This document shows, one piece after another, positions 7,765-15,381 of a stretch of DNA of 64,000 bases. The notes below the pieces were generated by a model. That model was not told the DNA's origin and did not search any database. It worked only from the letters and a program-made list of their open reading frames with translations. The stretch is taken from the NCBI GenBank assembly GCA_947365245.1, contig CANAWG010000012.1, positions 35,111-99,110 on the forward strand, read 5' to 3'. A program made the position numbers and the translations under genes. Every line of letters begins with the position of its first letter. The stretch's first letter is position 1. The stretch comes from an uncultured Oscillibacter sp. (GTDB lineage: Bacteria; Bacillota; Clostridia; Oscillospirales; Oscillospiraceae).

Positions 7765-8814
7765 TCACCGGTCCATCAAAATCAGGTTCTGGATATTGTT
7801 CCGTCCGGTGCCGCTCTGGAGCAGGTAGACGGTGTAGATGGCGTTGCTGACCACATTCAGGTACAAAGAGCCGAAGGTCTCGTGGGGCGGGTAGACGCCC
7901 AGCCACGCGGAGTCCAGCGTCTCGATGTCCGCGGAGGCGGGCATGGGCACCAGGTCCGTGTCCGCGTAGAAGAACTGGTAGACGCCGGGCATGATCCGCT
8001 TGAAGGCGCCCACCTCCTTGTACCGCAGGTCGCCGTACACCACCCGCCCGTCGCTCATAATCACGTCCAGGGGGCCGGTGTTGATGGCGAGGTTCCCCAC
8101 CCGGAAGCTGGAAAAGCCGTTGGTGGGCGGGCAGCAGCTGTCGGTGATCTGGAGCAGGTCCAGGCCGCTGGCGGTGTTGATGATGGCGATGGTGGTAATG
8201 CCGCCCGCATTGAAGGGCATGGTCTTCTGAATGTAGATGTAGCCGTCCATACCGGTGACGGTCACGGTCTGGAAGCCGGCGCCCACCCGGCCGTAATTGG
8301 TGGCCGAGGCGTAGTTCAGGAGATTCACGGCCCGGGTGTTGCCCACGAAGATTCGGAAGGCCTGGTAGCCGTAGGCGGCGTTGAGGAAGCGGACCTTGGA
8401 GGCGCCGGGCCACACGGTGCCGATGATGCCGGGCAGAATGGTGATTCCGCCGCAGATGCCGCCGGAGCAGCCCCAGTTGGTATTGCCGCCGCTGCCGGCG
8501 CCGGGCAGATAGGGGAACGTGGAAGAGCCGCCGTTGCCGGGGTAGACAGGGCCGCCCTCGCCGGGGTTGGGCAGGGGAATGATGGGCTCCACGACGGCGC
8601 CGCCGTCGCCGTCGCCGGGGTAGACGGGACCGCCCTCACCGGGGTTGGGCAGGGGGACAACGGGGATCTGGCCGGGGTCGGTGACGCCGCCGTCGCCGGG
8701 ATAGACAGGGCCGCCCTCGCCGGGGTTGGGCAGGGGGGTGACGGGCACGTCGGCCATGCCGCGGGCCGTCTGCCGCATCTGGGCGGCATAGGGAATATAT
8801 CCGTTTCGATCCAT
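7765..8814 (-). CDS. DUF4397-domain protein with Pro/Gly-rich N-terminal repeats
   Basis: 349 residues. Residues about 20-100 hold three near-identical copies of PLPNPGEGGPVYPGDG, repeated also at DNA level, then a Gly/Cys-rich linker (WGCSGGICGG). From about residue 135 (KVRFLNAAYGYQAFRIFVGN) a DUF4397 domain follows, an all-beta module found in secreted or surface proteins. There is no signal peptide, as is common for spore-coat proteins made in the mother cell; a coat role is inference. The ATG is 32 nt from the nearest strong ribosome site, with a hairpin in between. A CATAAAAT sequence (8878-8871) resembles a mother-cell sigma -10 box. Confidence 0.7.
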   Translation of the reverse strand: MDRNGYIPYAAQMRQTARGMADVPVTPLPNPGEGGPVYPGDGGVTDPGQIPVVPLPNPGEGGPVYPGDGDGGAVVEPIIPLPNPGEGGPVYPGNGGSSTFPYLPGAGSGGNTNWGCSGGICGGITILPGIIGTVWPGASKVRFLNAAYGYQAFRIFVGNTRAVNLLNYASATNYGRVGAGFQTVTVTGMDGYIYIQKTMPFNAGGITTIAIINTASGLDLLQITDSCCPPTNGFSSFRVGNLAINTGPLDVIMSDGRVVYGDLRYKEVGAFKRIMPGVYQFFYADTDLVPMPASADIETLDSAWLGVYPPHETFGSLYLNVVSNAIYTVYLLQSGTGRNNIQNLILMDR

Positions 8815-8824
8815 AGTATCGCAA

Positions 8825-8854
8825 ACCGGAACGATGGTTCCGGTCTCCTCCTTT
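8825..8854 (-). promoter_or_regulatory. Ribosome site separated from the start codon by a hairpin
   Basis: A strong AAAGGAGG (8854-8847) lies 32 nt before ATG 8814. Between them is a perfect hairpin (ACCGGAAC, loop, GTTCCGGT; 8844-8825). Folding it would shorten the effective spacing to about 12 nt. Confidence 0.45.
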
Positions 8855-8970
8855 CACATGGTGCTGAGCCATTTTATGCGGTGGGGCCGGCGGCTGTGCA
8901 GGAGGCGCTTGCGCCGGGAGGAGGCCGGTGGTAAAATGGGGGAAACTGTCTGACATCGGGGGGGCGGAGC

Positions 8971-9420
8971 ATGGAGATTCGGATATACCGGCCCGGGGAC
9001 GGCCCGGCGCTGGCGGAGCTGTTTTATCACACGGTCCACACGGTGAACGCCGCGGACTACACGCCCGAGCAGCTGGCGGCCTGGGCTCCGGGTACGGCGG
9101 AGCCGGACGGATGGGACCGCTCCCTCCTGCAGCACCACACCCTGGTGGCGGTGGAGGGAGAGACGGTCCTGGGCTTTGGCGACATGGACGGCGGCGGTTA
9201 TCTGGACCGGCTGTACGTCCGGGCGGACCGCCAGGGGCAGGGCGTGGGCTCTGTCCTCTGCGGCCTGCTGGAGCGGGCGGCGGGGGGACGGGTGGTCACC
9301 CACGCCTCCATCACGGCGCGGCCGTTTTTTGAAAAGCGGGGGTACAGGGTCCTCCGGGAGCAGCAGGTGGAGCGGCGGGGCGTCCTCCTCACAAACTATG
9401 TGATGGAGAAGCTCCCCTGA
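8971..9420 (+). CDS. GNAT-family acetyltransferase
   Basis: 149 residues. Begins MEIRIYRPGDGPAL and contains the acetyl-CoA-binding motif A at LDRLYVRADRQGQGVGSVLCGLL (R-Q-G-Q-G-V-G). The C-terminal ASITARPFFEKRGYRV is the usual last strand and helix. The order resembles YafP-type acetyltransferases. The substrate cannot be told from sequence. It is followed 39 bp later by a second, non-identical GNAT gene on the same strand. Confidence 0.85.
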   Translation: MEIRIYRPGDGPALAELFYHTVHTVNAADYTPEQLAAWAPGTAEPDGWDRSLLQHHTLVAVEGETVLGFGDMDGGGYLDRLYVRADRQGQGVGSVLCGLLERAAGGRVVTHASITARPFFEKRGYRVLREQQVERRGVLLTNYVMEKLP

Positions 9421-9459
9421 CGGGGCCACGGGGAAAATCATCATCGGGAGGCACGGACC

Positions 9460-9990
9460 ATGAGAGAGATCCGAAAGGGAGCGCGGGGGGACATCCCCGC
9501 CGTGGCGGCCGTCTATGACCGCATTTTGAAAGAGGAGGAGGCGGGCCGGTCCAGCGTGGGCTGGGTCCGGGGGGTGTACCCCACGGAATCCACCGCCCGG
9601 GAGGCGCTGGCGGCGGGGGAGCTGTTCGTCATGACGGAGGACGGGCTTCTCACCGCCGCCGCCAGGATCAATCAGACCCAGGCGCCGGCGTACAGCCAGG
9701 TCCCCTGGCTGTGGCAGGCCCCGGCGGAGCGGGTCATGGTGCTGCACACCCTGGTGGTGGACCCGCTTTGCAGGGGCCGGGGCCATGGCACCGCGTTTGT
9801 GGCCTTTTACGAGCGGTACGCCCTGGAGCGCCGGTGCCCGTACCTGCGGATGGACACCAACGAGAAAAACGCCGCCGCCCGGGCGCTGTACGCCCGCCTG
9901 GGCTACCGGGAGGCGGGGATCGTGGCCTGTGAGTTCAACGACATCCCCGGCGTGGGGCTGGTGTGCCTGGAGAAGAGGCTGGAGGGCTGA
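9460..9990 (+). CDS. GNAT-family acetyltransferase
   Basis: 176 residues. N-terminal MREIRKGARGDIPAVAAVYDRI, motif A at HTLVVDPLCRGRGHGTAFVAFYERYA, and C-terminal LRMDTNEKNAAARALYARLGYREAG. The last piece is typical of amino-acid or peptide N-acetyltransferases, but the substrate is unknown. Probably co-transcribed with the GNAT gene just upstream; the two share only the fold. Confidence 0.85.
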   Translation: MREIRKGARGDIPAVAAVYDRILKEEEAGRSSVGWVRGVYPTESTAREALAAGELFVMTEDGLLTAAARINQTQAPAYSQVPWLWQAPAERVMVLHTLVVDPLCRGRGHGTAFVAFYERYALERRCPYLRMDTNEKNAAARALYARLGYREAGIVACEFNDIPGVGLVCLEKRLEG

Positions 9991-10012
9991 GGCCCCCCGC
10001 GGCACGGAAAAA

Positions 10013-10045
10013 GCGGCCCCTCTCCCACTGCGGGAGAGGGGCCGC
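10013..10045. terminator. Strong hairpin after the GNAT pair
   Basis: 14-bp stem (GCGGCCCCTCTCCC with complement). The A-run lies on its left, so it is a better intrinsic terminator on the minus strand, but it closes the GNAT unit in position. Confidence 0.55.
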
Positions 10046-10110
10046 CGTCCGCCGCGATGAAAATCGGCGAAAAATTTTTTCAGCGGGCGGGACACTTCCG
10101 CCCGCTCCGG

Positions 10111-10130
10111 CGTTTACCTGGTAGAAACGG
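10111..10130 (+). promoter_or_regulatory. Shared upstream motif before the ECF sigma gene
   Basis: CGTTTACCTGGTAGAAACGG, 32 bp before the sigma ATG. Almost the same sequence (CGTTTACCTGTCAGAACGG) precedes the secreted-protein gene at 11942. It is a candidate autoregulated ECF promoter element. A GCGGGCGG/CCGCCCGC hairpin lies just upstream. Confidence 0.45.
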
Positions 10131-10162
10131 CGGAGACGCCGGCACAGAGGAGGAGAGCTTCC

Positions 10163-10696
10163 ATGCTTGTGATGTACCTTGCCATGCTGGAGACGGAGGC
10201 GGACCAACGGCGGTTCACCCGGCTCTACGAGGCGTACGAGAAGACGGTCTACGCCGTGGCCCTGCGGGTGCTGGGTGACCGGCCCCGGGCGGAGGACGCC
10301 GCCCAGCAGACCTGGTTTCAGCTGCTGCGGCGCTGGGAGCGGGTGTCCGCCCTGCCCTGGGGGGAGACGGAGGGCTACGTGGTCACCGCCGCCAAGAACT
10401 GCGCGCTGGACATTCTGCGGACGGAGCGGAAGACCGTGCCCTTTCCCGAGGACTGGGACCCTCCGGCCCGGGAGGAGCAGGAGGACGAGTACGCGTATCT
10501 CGTCTCCCTGATCCGGTCCCTGCCGGAGGGCTACCGGCGGATTCTGGAGCTGAAGCTGGTGGAGGAGCAGACCAACCGGGAGATCGCCCGGCGGCTGGGG
10601 ATGAACGAGTCCACCGTGGCCAGCCGGGTGCTGCGGGGGCGGACCATGCTGAAAGAGCGGCTGGAGGAGGAGGGATACCACTATGCGGCAGTTTGA
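10163..10696 (+). CDS. ECF-type RNA polymerase sigma factor
   Basis: 177 residues. Region 2 runs about 15-80 (FTRLYEAYEKTVYAVALRVLGD, AEDAAQQTWFQLLRRW) and region 4 about 115-170 (LPEGYRRILELKLVEEQTNREIARRLGMNESTVASRVLRGR, a helix-turn-helix). No region 1 or 3, as expected for the ECF group. GAGGAGAG precedes the ATG. Its stop overlaps the next gene, a single-pass membrane protein that is probably its anti-sigma factor. It likely directs its own operon and the gene at 11942 through the shared motif. Confidence 0.9.
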   Translation: MLVMYLAMLETEADQRRFTRLYEAYEKTVYAVALRVLGDRPRAEDAAQQTWFQLLRRWERVSALPWGETEGYVVTAAKNCALDILRTERKTVPFPEDWDPPAREEQEDEYAYLVSLIRSLPEGYRRILELKLVEEQTNREIARRLGMNESTVASRVLRGRTMLKERLEEEGYHYAAV

Positions 10697-11819
10697 CGAG
10701 ATGCTGCGCCGGGGGCTGATGGAGGCCAACCTGGCCCAGTACGAGACGGTGCTGGAGCGGCTGCCGGAGTGGGAGATCGACTTCTCGCCCGCGTACCGCC
10801 GGGAGCGGATGCGGCTTCTGGCGGACCCCTGGGGGTGGGTGCGGCGGCGGGAGCGGCCCGTGGTTCGCCGGGGAATTACCCGGGGCATCGCCGTGGCCAT
10901 TGCCATTCTTCTGTTAGTCACGGCGGCGGTTGCCGTGGCGGTTCCGCTGTGGAACGCCTTTTTCGGCGGGCTGGACCAGCGGCAGCAGGAGATCGTGGGC
11001 AATATGGAGATCGGCGGCGAAGAGACGGAGAAAGCCGCTTCGGAGGGGACTGCGCCAGAGCGTCTTCTTCCGCCTCCCGTGGAGCACGACGGTGTCACCA
11101 TCACGCCCCTGCGCATCCTGGGGGCCAGGAGCCAGCTCTATCTGGTGCTGGAGATCCGCGCGCCGGAGGGGACGGTGTTCCATCCGGAGGATGACCTGCA
11201 GCTCTTCGGCGGTCTCCGTCCCTCCGACCAATGGCGGGCGGAGCATCCGGGGGAAATGGCCGGGGCAACCGGCTCCTTCACCGTGCTGGAGGCCGGGACC
11301 ACAGAGCCCAACGTACTGGTGGGCGTCGTGGAGGAGATGGTATCCTATGATGTGGGCGGCGCTACCTACAAGGTTCGGGAGCTCTACCGGCGTACGGAGG
11401 ACGGGGAACGCGAGACGGTGTTCCAGGCGGAGAACTACGAAGACGGAACCTGGGACATCCCCATCCCGGAGGCTCTGAACCAGGACCAGGTGCTGGAGCC
11501 CCAGGTGGAGGGCATGGTCATGCGGAAAGGAGAGAGGACCATGACCCTGCTGTCCATGAGCGTCTCCCCCCTTGGCATCTGGTGGAATTACAAGCTGGAG
11601 GGGAAAGAGGAGCCGTGGCCCGAGGCGCGGATCTCTCTGCGGATGAAGGACGGCAGCGAGATCCGGACGGACCCCGGACAGCTGATCATGGGGGACTTCG
11701 GTTCCGGCCACGCGGCGGCGGTCAGCTTTGAAAAGCCCGTGGACCTCAGTCAGGCGGAGGCCGTGCTGTGGGAGGACGTGGTGATCCCTCTGGAACAGCC
11801 GGAACAGGGCGTGGAATAG
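10683..11819 (+). CDS. Putative membrane anti-sigma factor
   Basis: 378 residues. About 62 cytoplasmic residues (MRQFDEMLRRGLMEANLAQYETVLERLPE...) are followed by one transmembrane helix (about 63-88) and a large extracytoplasmic part. This matches the DUF4179-like partners of clostridial ECF sigma factors: an N-terminal sigma-binding segment, membrane anchor and external sensing domain. It starts 14 bp inside the sigma gene, so translation is coupled. The signal sensed is unknown. The anti-sigma role is inferred from order and topology. Confidence 0.65.
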   Translation: MRQFDEMLRRGLMEANLAQYETVLERLPEWEIDFSPAYRRERMRLLADPWGWVRRRERPVVRRGITRGIAVAIAILLLVTAAVAVAVPLWNAFFGGLDQRQQEIVGNMEIGGEETEKAASEGTAPERLLPPPVEHDGVTITPLRILGARSQLYLVLEIRAPEGTVFHPEDDLQLFGGLRPSDQWRAEHPGEMAGATGSFTVLEAGTTEPNVLVGVVEEMVSYDVGGATYKVRELYRRTEDGERETVFQAENYEDGTWDIPIPEALNQDQVLEPQVEGMVMRKGERTMTLLSMSVSPLGIWWNYKLEGKEEPWPEARISLRMKDGSEIRTDPGQLIMGDFGSGHAAAVSFEKPVDLSQAEAVLWEDVVIPLEQPEQGVE

Positions 11820-11876
11820 AAAGCGAAGCCGCCGCAAAAAAAATTGAAAATCACGAAATACTTTGCCCTCCCCCTC

Positions 11877-11895
11877 CGTTTACCTGTCAGAACGG
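11877..11895 (+). promoter_or_regulatory. Second copy of the ECF-associated motif
   Basis: CGTTTACCTGTCAGAACGG, 46 bp before ATG 11942. Matches the motif upstream of the ECF gene and suggests the secreted protein belongs to that sigma factor's regulon. Confidence 0.45.
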
Positions 11896-11941
11896 AGCGG
11901 GAGGGCTTCCCTCTCCCGCCGGAAAAGAAAGGAAGAGCATT

Positions 11942-12523
11942 ATGAAAAAGCGAATCACGTCCTTTACCACAGGCTTTCTCACGGCGGTGCTGCTGCTGGC
12001 CCTGTGCACCACGGCCCTGGCGGCCTCCGGCAAGGTGAGCTACAACTTTGCCAATGTGGCCCTAAACGGAGAGACAAAGATCACCGCCGGGGCAGACATC
12101 GCCGCCGCCAACGGGCAGAAGGTCCCCGGCTCCATCCTCTTCACCGACGCGGCGGGCGGCAAGACCAACTACCTGCCCATCCGGGCCGTCAGCGAGCTGC
12201 TGGGGGTGGAGATTGGGTACGACTCCGCCACGAAGACCGTACTGCTGGGAGAACAGCCGGGAAGCAGCCAGGGTTCCTCCTCCAATTATGAAGAGCAGCT
12301 GAAAGCCCAGCTTGAAGAGGCAAGGAAAATCGCCTACCAGGACCTGGAGGGAGCCTCGGAGGAGATGCGGGCCAAAATTTTGGAGGCTCGCAAGCTCATC
12401 ATCAACAATACCAGCTGGGCGGCCGACGGCTACGACGCCGTCATGATTGATGAAAACGGCAATCGTGTCCCTATACCCCATTTCTCCGATTTGTTCCCCG
12501 GCTGGGATATGCCCGCTCAATAA
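11942..12523 (+). CDS. Secreted protein with stalk-type (copper amine oxidase N-like) domain
   Basis: 193 residues. Signal peptide at 1-28 (MKKRITSFTTGFLTAVLLLALCTTALAA). Residues about 30-105 contain VALNGETKITAG, LPIRAVSELLGVEIGYDSATKTVLLG, the pattern of the stalk domain common in clostridial cell-envelope proteins. A charged helical tail follows (EEQLKAQLEEARKIAYQDLEGASEEMRAKI). Function unknown. Placed directly after the ECF sigma/anti-sigma pair with the same upstream motif, so it is probably a target of that stress response. Confidence 0.7.
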   Translation: MKKRITSFTTGFLTAVLLLALCTTALAASGKVSYNFANVALNGETKITAGADIAAANGQKVPGSILFTDAAGGKTNYLPIRAVSELLGVEIGYDSATKTVLLGEQPGSSQGSSSNYEEQLKAQLEEARKIAYQDLEGASEEMRAKILEARKLIINNTSWAADGYDAVMIDENGNRVPIPHFSDLFPGWDMPAQ

Positions 12524-12541
12524 TTTACGATAAAAGCCAAA

Positions 12542-12574
12542 CAGCGGCGGCAGGGAGTTTCCCTGCCGCCGCTG
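12542..12574. terminator. Terminator between convergent genes
   Basis: 15-bp perfect stem (CAGCGGCGGCAGGGA, loop GTT, complement) between the secreted-protein gene and ackA. Confidence 0.75.
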
Positions 12575-12619
12575 AACACGATCCGCGACAAATCGATCAA
12601 TATACTGTGCGAAATCCCC

Positions 12620-13819
12620 TTATTTGCCGGACACGATGGAGGCGGTGTCCATGGCGATCATCAGCTCCTCGTTGGTGGGGATCAGAAGGACCTTCACCTT
12701 GGAGTCCGCGGCGGAGATCACCGTCTCTTTCCCCCGGACATTGTTGGCGGTCTCGTCCATCTTGACGCCCATGAACTCCAGGCCGCCGGCGATGGCCAGA
12801 CGCTGAGAGGCGGAGTTCTCGCCCACGCCGGCGGTGAAGATGACGGCGTCCACGCCGCCCATGGCCGCAGCGTACGCGCCGATGAGCTTCTTCACGCCGT
12901 AGTTGAACATGTCCACCGCGAGACCCGCCCGGTCGTTTCCGCCCTTGAACGCGGTCTCCAGGTCCCGGAAGTCGGAGCTGACGCCGGAGACGCCCTGGAC
13001 GCCGGACTTCTTGTTGAGGACGTTCAGCATCTCGTCGATGTTCAGCCCGTGCTTGTTCATGAGATACTGGAGGATGCCCGCGTCCAGATCGCCGGAGCGG
13101 GTGCCCATGGGCACGCCGGCCAGGGGGGTGAAGCCCATGGAGGTGTCCACGGATTTGCCGCCGTCCACCGCGGTGACGGAGGAGCCGTTGCCCAGGTGGC
13201 AGGAGATCAGCTTGAGCTCTTCAATGGGACGGCCCAGCATGGCGGCGGCCCGGGAGGCCACGTACTTGTGGGAAGTGCCGTGGAAGCCGTAGCGGCGGAC
13301 CTTGTCCTCGGCGTAGTACTCATAGGGCAGGGCGTACATGTAGGCCTTGGGGGGCATGGTCTGGTGGAACGCGGTGTCGAACACGGCCACCATGGGGGTG
13401 CCGGGCATGAGGGCCTGGCAGGCCTTGATGCCGATGATGTTGGCGGGATTGTGGAGGGGGGCCAGGGGGTTGCACTCCTCGATGGCGGCCATGACCTCAT
13501 CGGTAATCAGCACGGACTTGGCGAACTTCTCGCCGCCGTGGACCACCCGGTGGCCCACCGCGTCAATCTCTTTCATGGAGCCGATGACGCCGTTTTTGGG
13601 ATCCACCAGGGCGTCCAGCACGGCCTGGATGGCCTCGGAGTGGGTGGGCATGGCCACGTCCACCGCGTCCAGGGTCTCCTTGCCGTCGGCCTTGTAGGTG
13701 AACTTGCCGTCGATGCCGATGCGCTCGCACAGGCCCTTGGCCAGCAGGCTGCCGGTCTGGGGATTCAGCAGCTGGTACTTCAGAGAAGAGCTGCCGGCGT
13801 TGATAACCAGAATGTTCAT
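12620..13819 (-). CDS. ackA: Acetate kinase
   Basis: 399 residues, the usual length. Converts acetyl phosphate and ADP to acetate and ATP, the last step of fermentative acetate formation. Signature [17 protein letters not shown] at the start, [35 protein letters not shown] and the C-terminal [10 protein letters not shown]. No pta is adjacent. It is divergent from tmcAL, whose product uses acetate, across a 164-bp region with back-to-back promoters. Confidence 0.97.
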   Translation of the reverse strand: MNILVINAGSSSLKYQLLNPQTGSLLAKGLCERIGIDGKFTYKADGKETLDAVDVAMPTHSEAIQAVLDALVDPKNGVIGSMKEIDAVGHRVVHGGEKFAKSVLITDEVMAAIEECNPLAPLHNPANIIGIKACQALMPGTPMVAVFDTAFHQTMPPKAYMYALPYEYYAEDKVRRYGFHGTSHKYVASRAAAMLGRPIEELKLISCHLGNGSSVTAVDGGKSVDTSMGFTPLAGVPMGTRSGDLDAGILQYLMNKHGLNIDEMLNVLNKKSGVQGVSGVSSDFRDLETAFKGGNDRAGLAVDMFNYGVKKLIGAYAAAMGGVDAVIFTAGVGENSASQRLAIAGGLEFMGVKMDETANNVRGKETVISAADSKVKVLLIPTNEELMIAMDTASIVSGK

Positions 13820-13856
13820 TGTTCCTCGACTCCCTTTTGTTCTTTTTTGAAAATAC

Positions 13857-13884
13857 TTGCAGGATTTTCCACATTTGGTATAAT
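13857..13884 (+). promoter_or_regulatory. Extended -10 promoter for tmcAL
   Basis: TTGCAG (13857-13862), 16-bp spacer ending in TTGG, TATAAT (13879-13884) forming a TGn extended -10. It gives a leader of about 90 nt to the proposed CTG start. Confidence 0.6.
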
Positions 13885-13902
13885 ACCCATATATACGACT
13901 TC

Positions 13903-13930
13903 ATTATAGCAGATTTTTTCCCAGTTACAA
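13903..13930 (-). promoter_or_regulatory. Promoter of ackA
   Basis: Minus strand TTGTAA (13930-13925), 16-bp spacer, TATAAT (13908-13903). The two divergent promoters overlap in their downstream regions. Confidence 0.6.
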
Positions 13931-13983
13931 CCTCTATTTTTACCGGACTGTCATTTTTTTGTAATCGTTTTGAGGTGATTTTT

Positions 13984-15195
13984 CTGCGGGCCGCTGGTAT
14001 CATAGCTGAGTACAATCCCCTGCATACGGGCCACCTGCACCTGCTGGGGGAGGCGCGCCGCCTGCTGGGAGGGAACGCCGCGGTGGTGTGCGCCATGGGC
14101 GGGGACTTCGTCCAGCGGGGGGATTTCGCCCTCCTCCGGCGGCAGGCCCGGGCCACCGCAGCCGTCCGCAGCGGGGCCGACCTGGTGCTGGAGCTGCCCC
14201 TGCCCTGGGCGGCGGCCCCGGCGGAGCGGTTCGCCGACGGCGGCGTCCAGGTGCTGCTGGGCACCGGCGTGGTGGACGCCCTGGCCTTTGGCAGCGAGTG
14301 CGGCGACGCCGCGGCCCTGGGCCGCGTGGCCGCGGCGCTGCTGTCGGAGGAATTTCCGCCCCTTTTGAAGCAGGAGCTGGGGCGGGGGGACACCTTTGCC
14401 GCCGCCCGACAGCGGGCCGTGGGCCGTCTGACGGGCCCGGAGGACGCGTCGCTGCTCTCATCGCCCAACAACACCCTGGGGGTGGAGTACTGCAAGGCCC
14501 TCCTGACCCGGGGCGCGCCGGTGGAGGTGGTGACCGTCCCCCGGCGGGGGGCCGCCCACGACGCCGCAGGCGCGCCGCCGGGGGAGGCCGCCTCCGCCGC
14601 CGCCATCCGCTCGCTCCTGCGGAAAAAGCAGCGGGAGGAGGCGCTCGCGGCCATGGCTCCCGCCATGGCGGAGGCGTACCGGGCCGAGGAGGCCGCGGGC
14701 CGGGCCCCAGTATTTTTGGAAAACTGTGAGCGGGCGGTGCTGGCCCGGCTGCGGTGCCTGGAGGAGGCGGACTTCGCCGCGTTGGACCCAGGCCGGGAGG
14801 GACTGTACCGCCGGCTGTACCGGGCCAGCCGCGCCGCCGTGTCGGTGGAGGCGCTGCTGGCGGAGGCCAAGACGAAGCGCTACCCCTACGCCCGGCTGCG
14901 GCGGATGGTCTTGTGGGCCTACCTGGGCCTGCGGCCCGGAGAGCTGCCGGAGACCGTGCCCTATCTGCGGGTGCTGGCGGCCAACGGGCGGGGACGGGCC
15001 CTGCTGGCCCGGATGCGGGAAACCGCCTCCCTCCCCGTTCTAACGAAGCCCGCCGCCGTGGACCGGCTGGGGCCGGAGGCCCGGGCCCTGCTGGACCTGG
15101 AGGCCCGGGGGGCGGATCTGTACGCCCTGGCTTACCCGGAGCTCTCCGCCGCCGCGGGCGGCAGACTCTGGCGGGAGGGGCCGGCGATGATCTAG
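13984..15195 (+). CDS. tmcAL: tRNA(Met) cytidine acetate ligase TmcAL
   Basis: 403 residues, close to Bacillus TmcAL/YlbM. It activates acetate with ATP and acetylates C34 of elongator tRNA-Met. The conserved start AAGIIAEYNPLHTGHLHLL includes the HxGH nucleotidyltransferase motif; GGDFVQRGDFALL and FGSECGD follow. Homology begins at the codon after CTG 13984. The only ribosome site, a perfect GAGGTGA (13972-13978), places initiation there, five bases away, so a CTG start is proposed. An in-frame GTG at 13975 lies inside that site. Its stop codon abuts the MITE-like element. Encoded next to ackA, which makes acetate. Confidence 0.88.
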   Translation: MRAAGIIAEYNPLHTGHLHLLGEARRLLGGNAAVVCAMGGDFVQRGDFALLRRQARATAAVRSGADLVLELPLPWAAAPAERFADGGVQVLLGTGVVDALAFGSECGDAAALGRVAAALLSEEFPPLLKQELGRGDTFAAARQRAVGRLTGPEDASLLSSPNNTLGVEYCKALLTRGAPVEVVTVPRRGAAHDAAGAPPGEAASAAAIRSLLRKKQREEALAAMAPAMAEAYRAEEAAGRAPVFLENCERAVLARLRCLEEADFAALDPGREGLYRRLYRASRAAVSVEALLAEAKTKRYPYARLRRMVLWAYLGLRPGELPETVPYLRVLAANGRGRALLARMRETASLPVLTKPAAVDRLGPEARALLDLEARGADLYALAYPELSAAAGGRLWREGPAMI

Positions 15196-15357
15196 GGACC
15201 TGCATTCACAACCACTGAACACCGTCTGGACGGTCTTTTTCTTGCCATACTGCGTCGATTTCCCTTGCAATCCGTCAGGATCACTGCGTAAAATCCCCTT
15301 GTCTGACAAGAAAAATCCTCGTCCATCCAGCATTCCCCGGTTATGAATACAGGTTCT
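15195..15357 (-). repeat. MITE-like element, copy 2
   Basis: 163 bp, inverted relative to the copy at 6848-7009. Terminal inverted repeats are GGGACCTGCATTCACAACC (15195-15213) and GGTTATGAATACAGGTTCT (15339-15357). It begins at the last base of the tmcAL stop codon and ends 24 bp before the next gene's ATG, so it supplies nearly all of that gene's upstream region. Confidence 0.85.
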
Positions 15358-15381
15358 GACACCCAAAGGAGGGACTACCTC

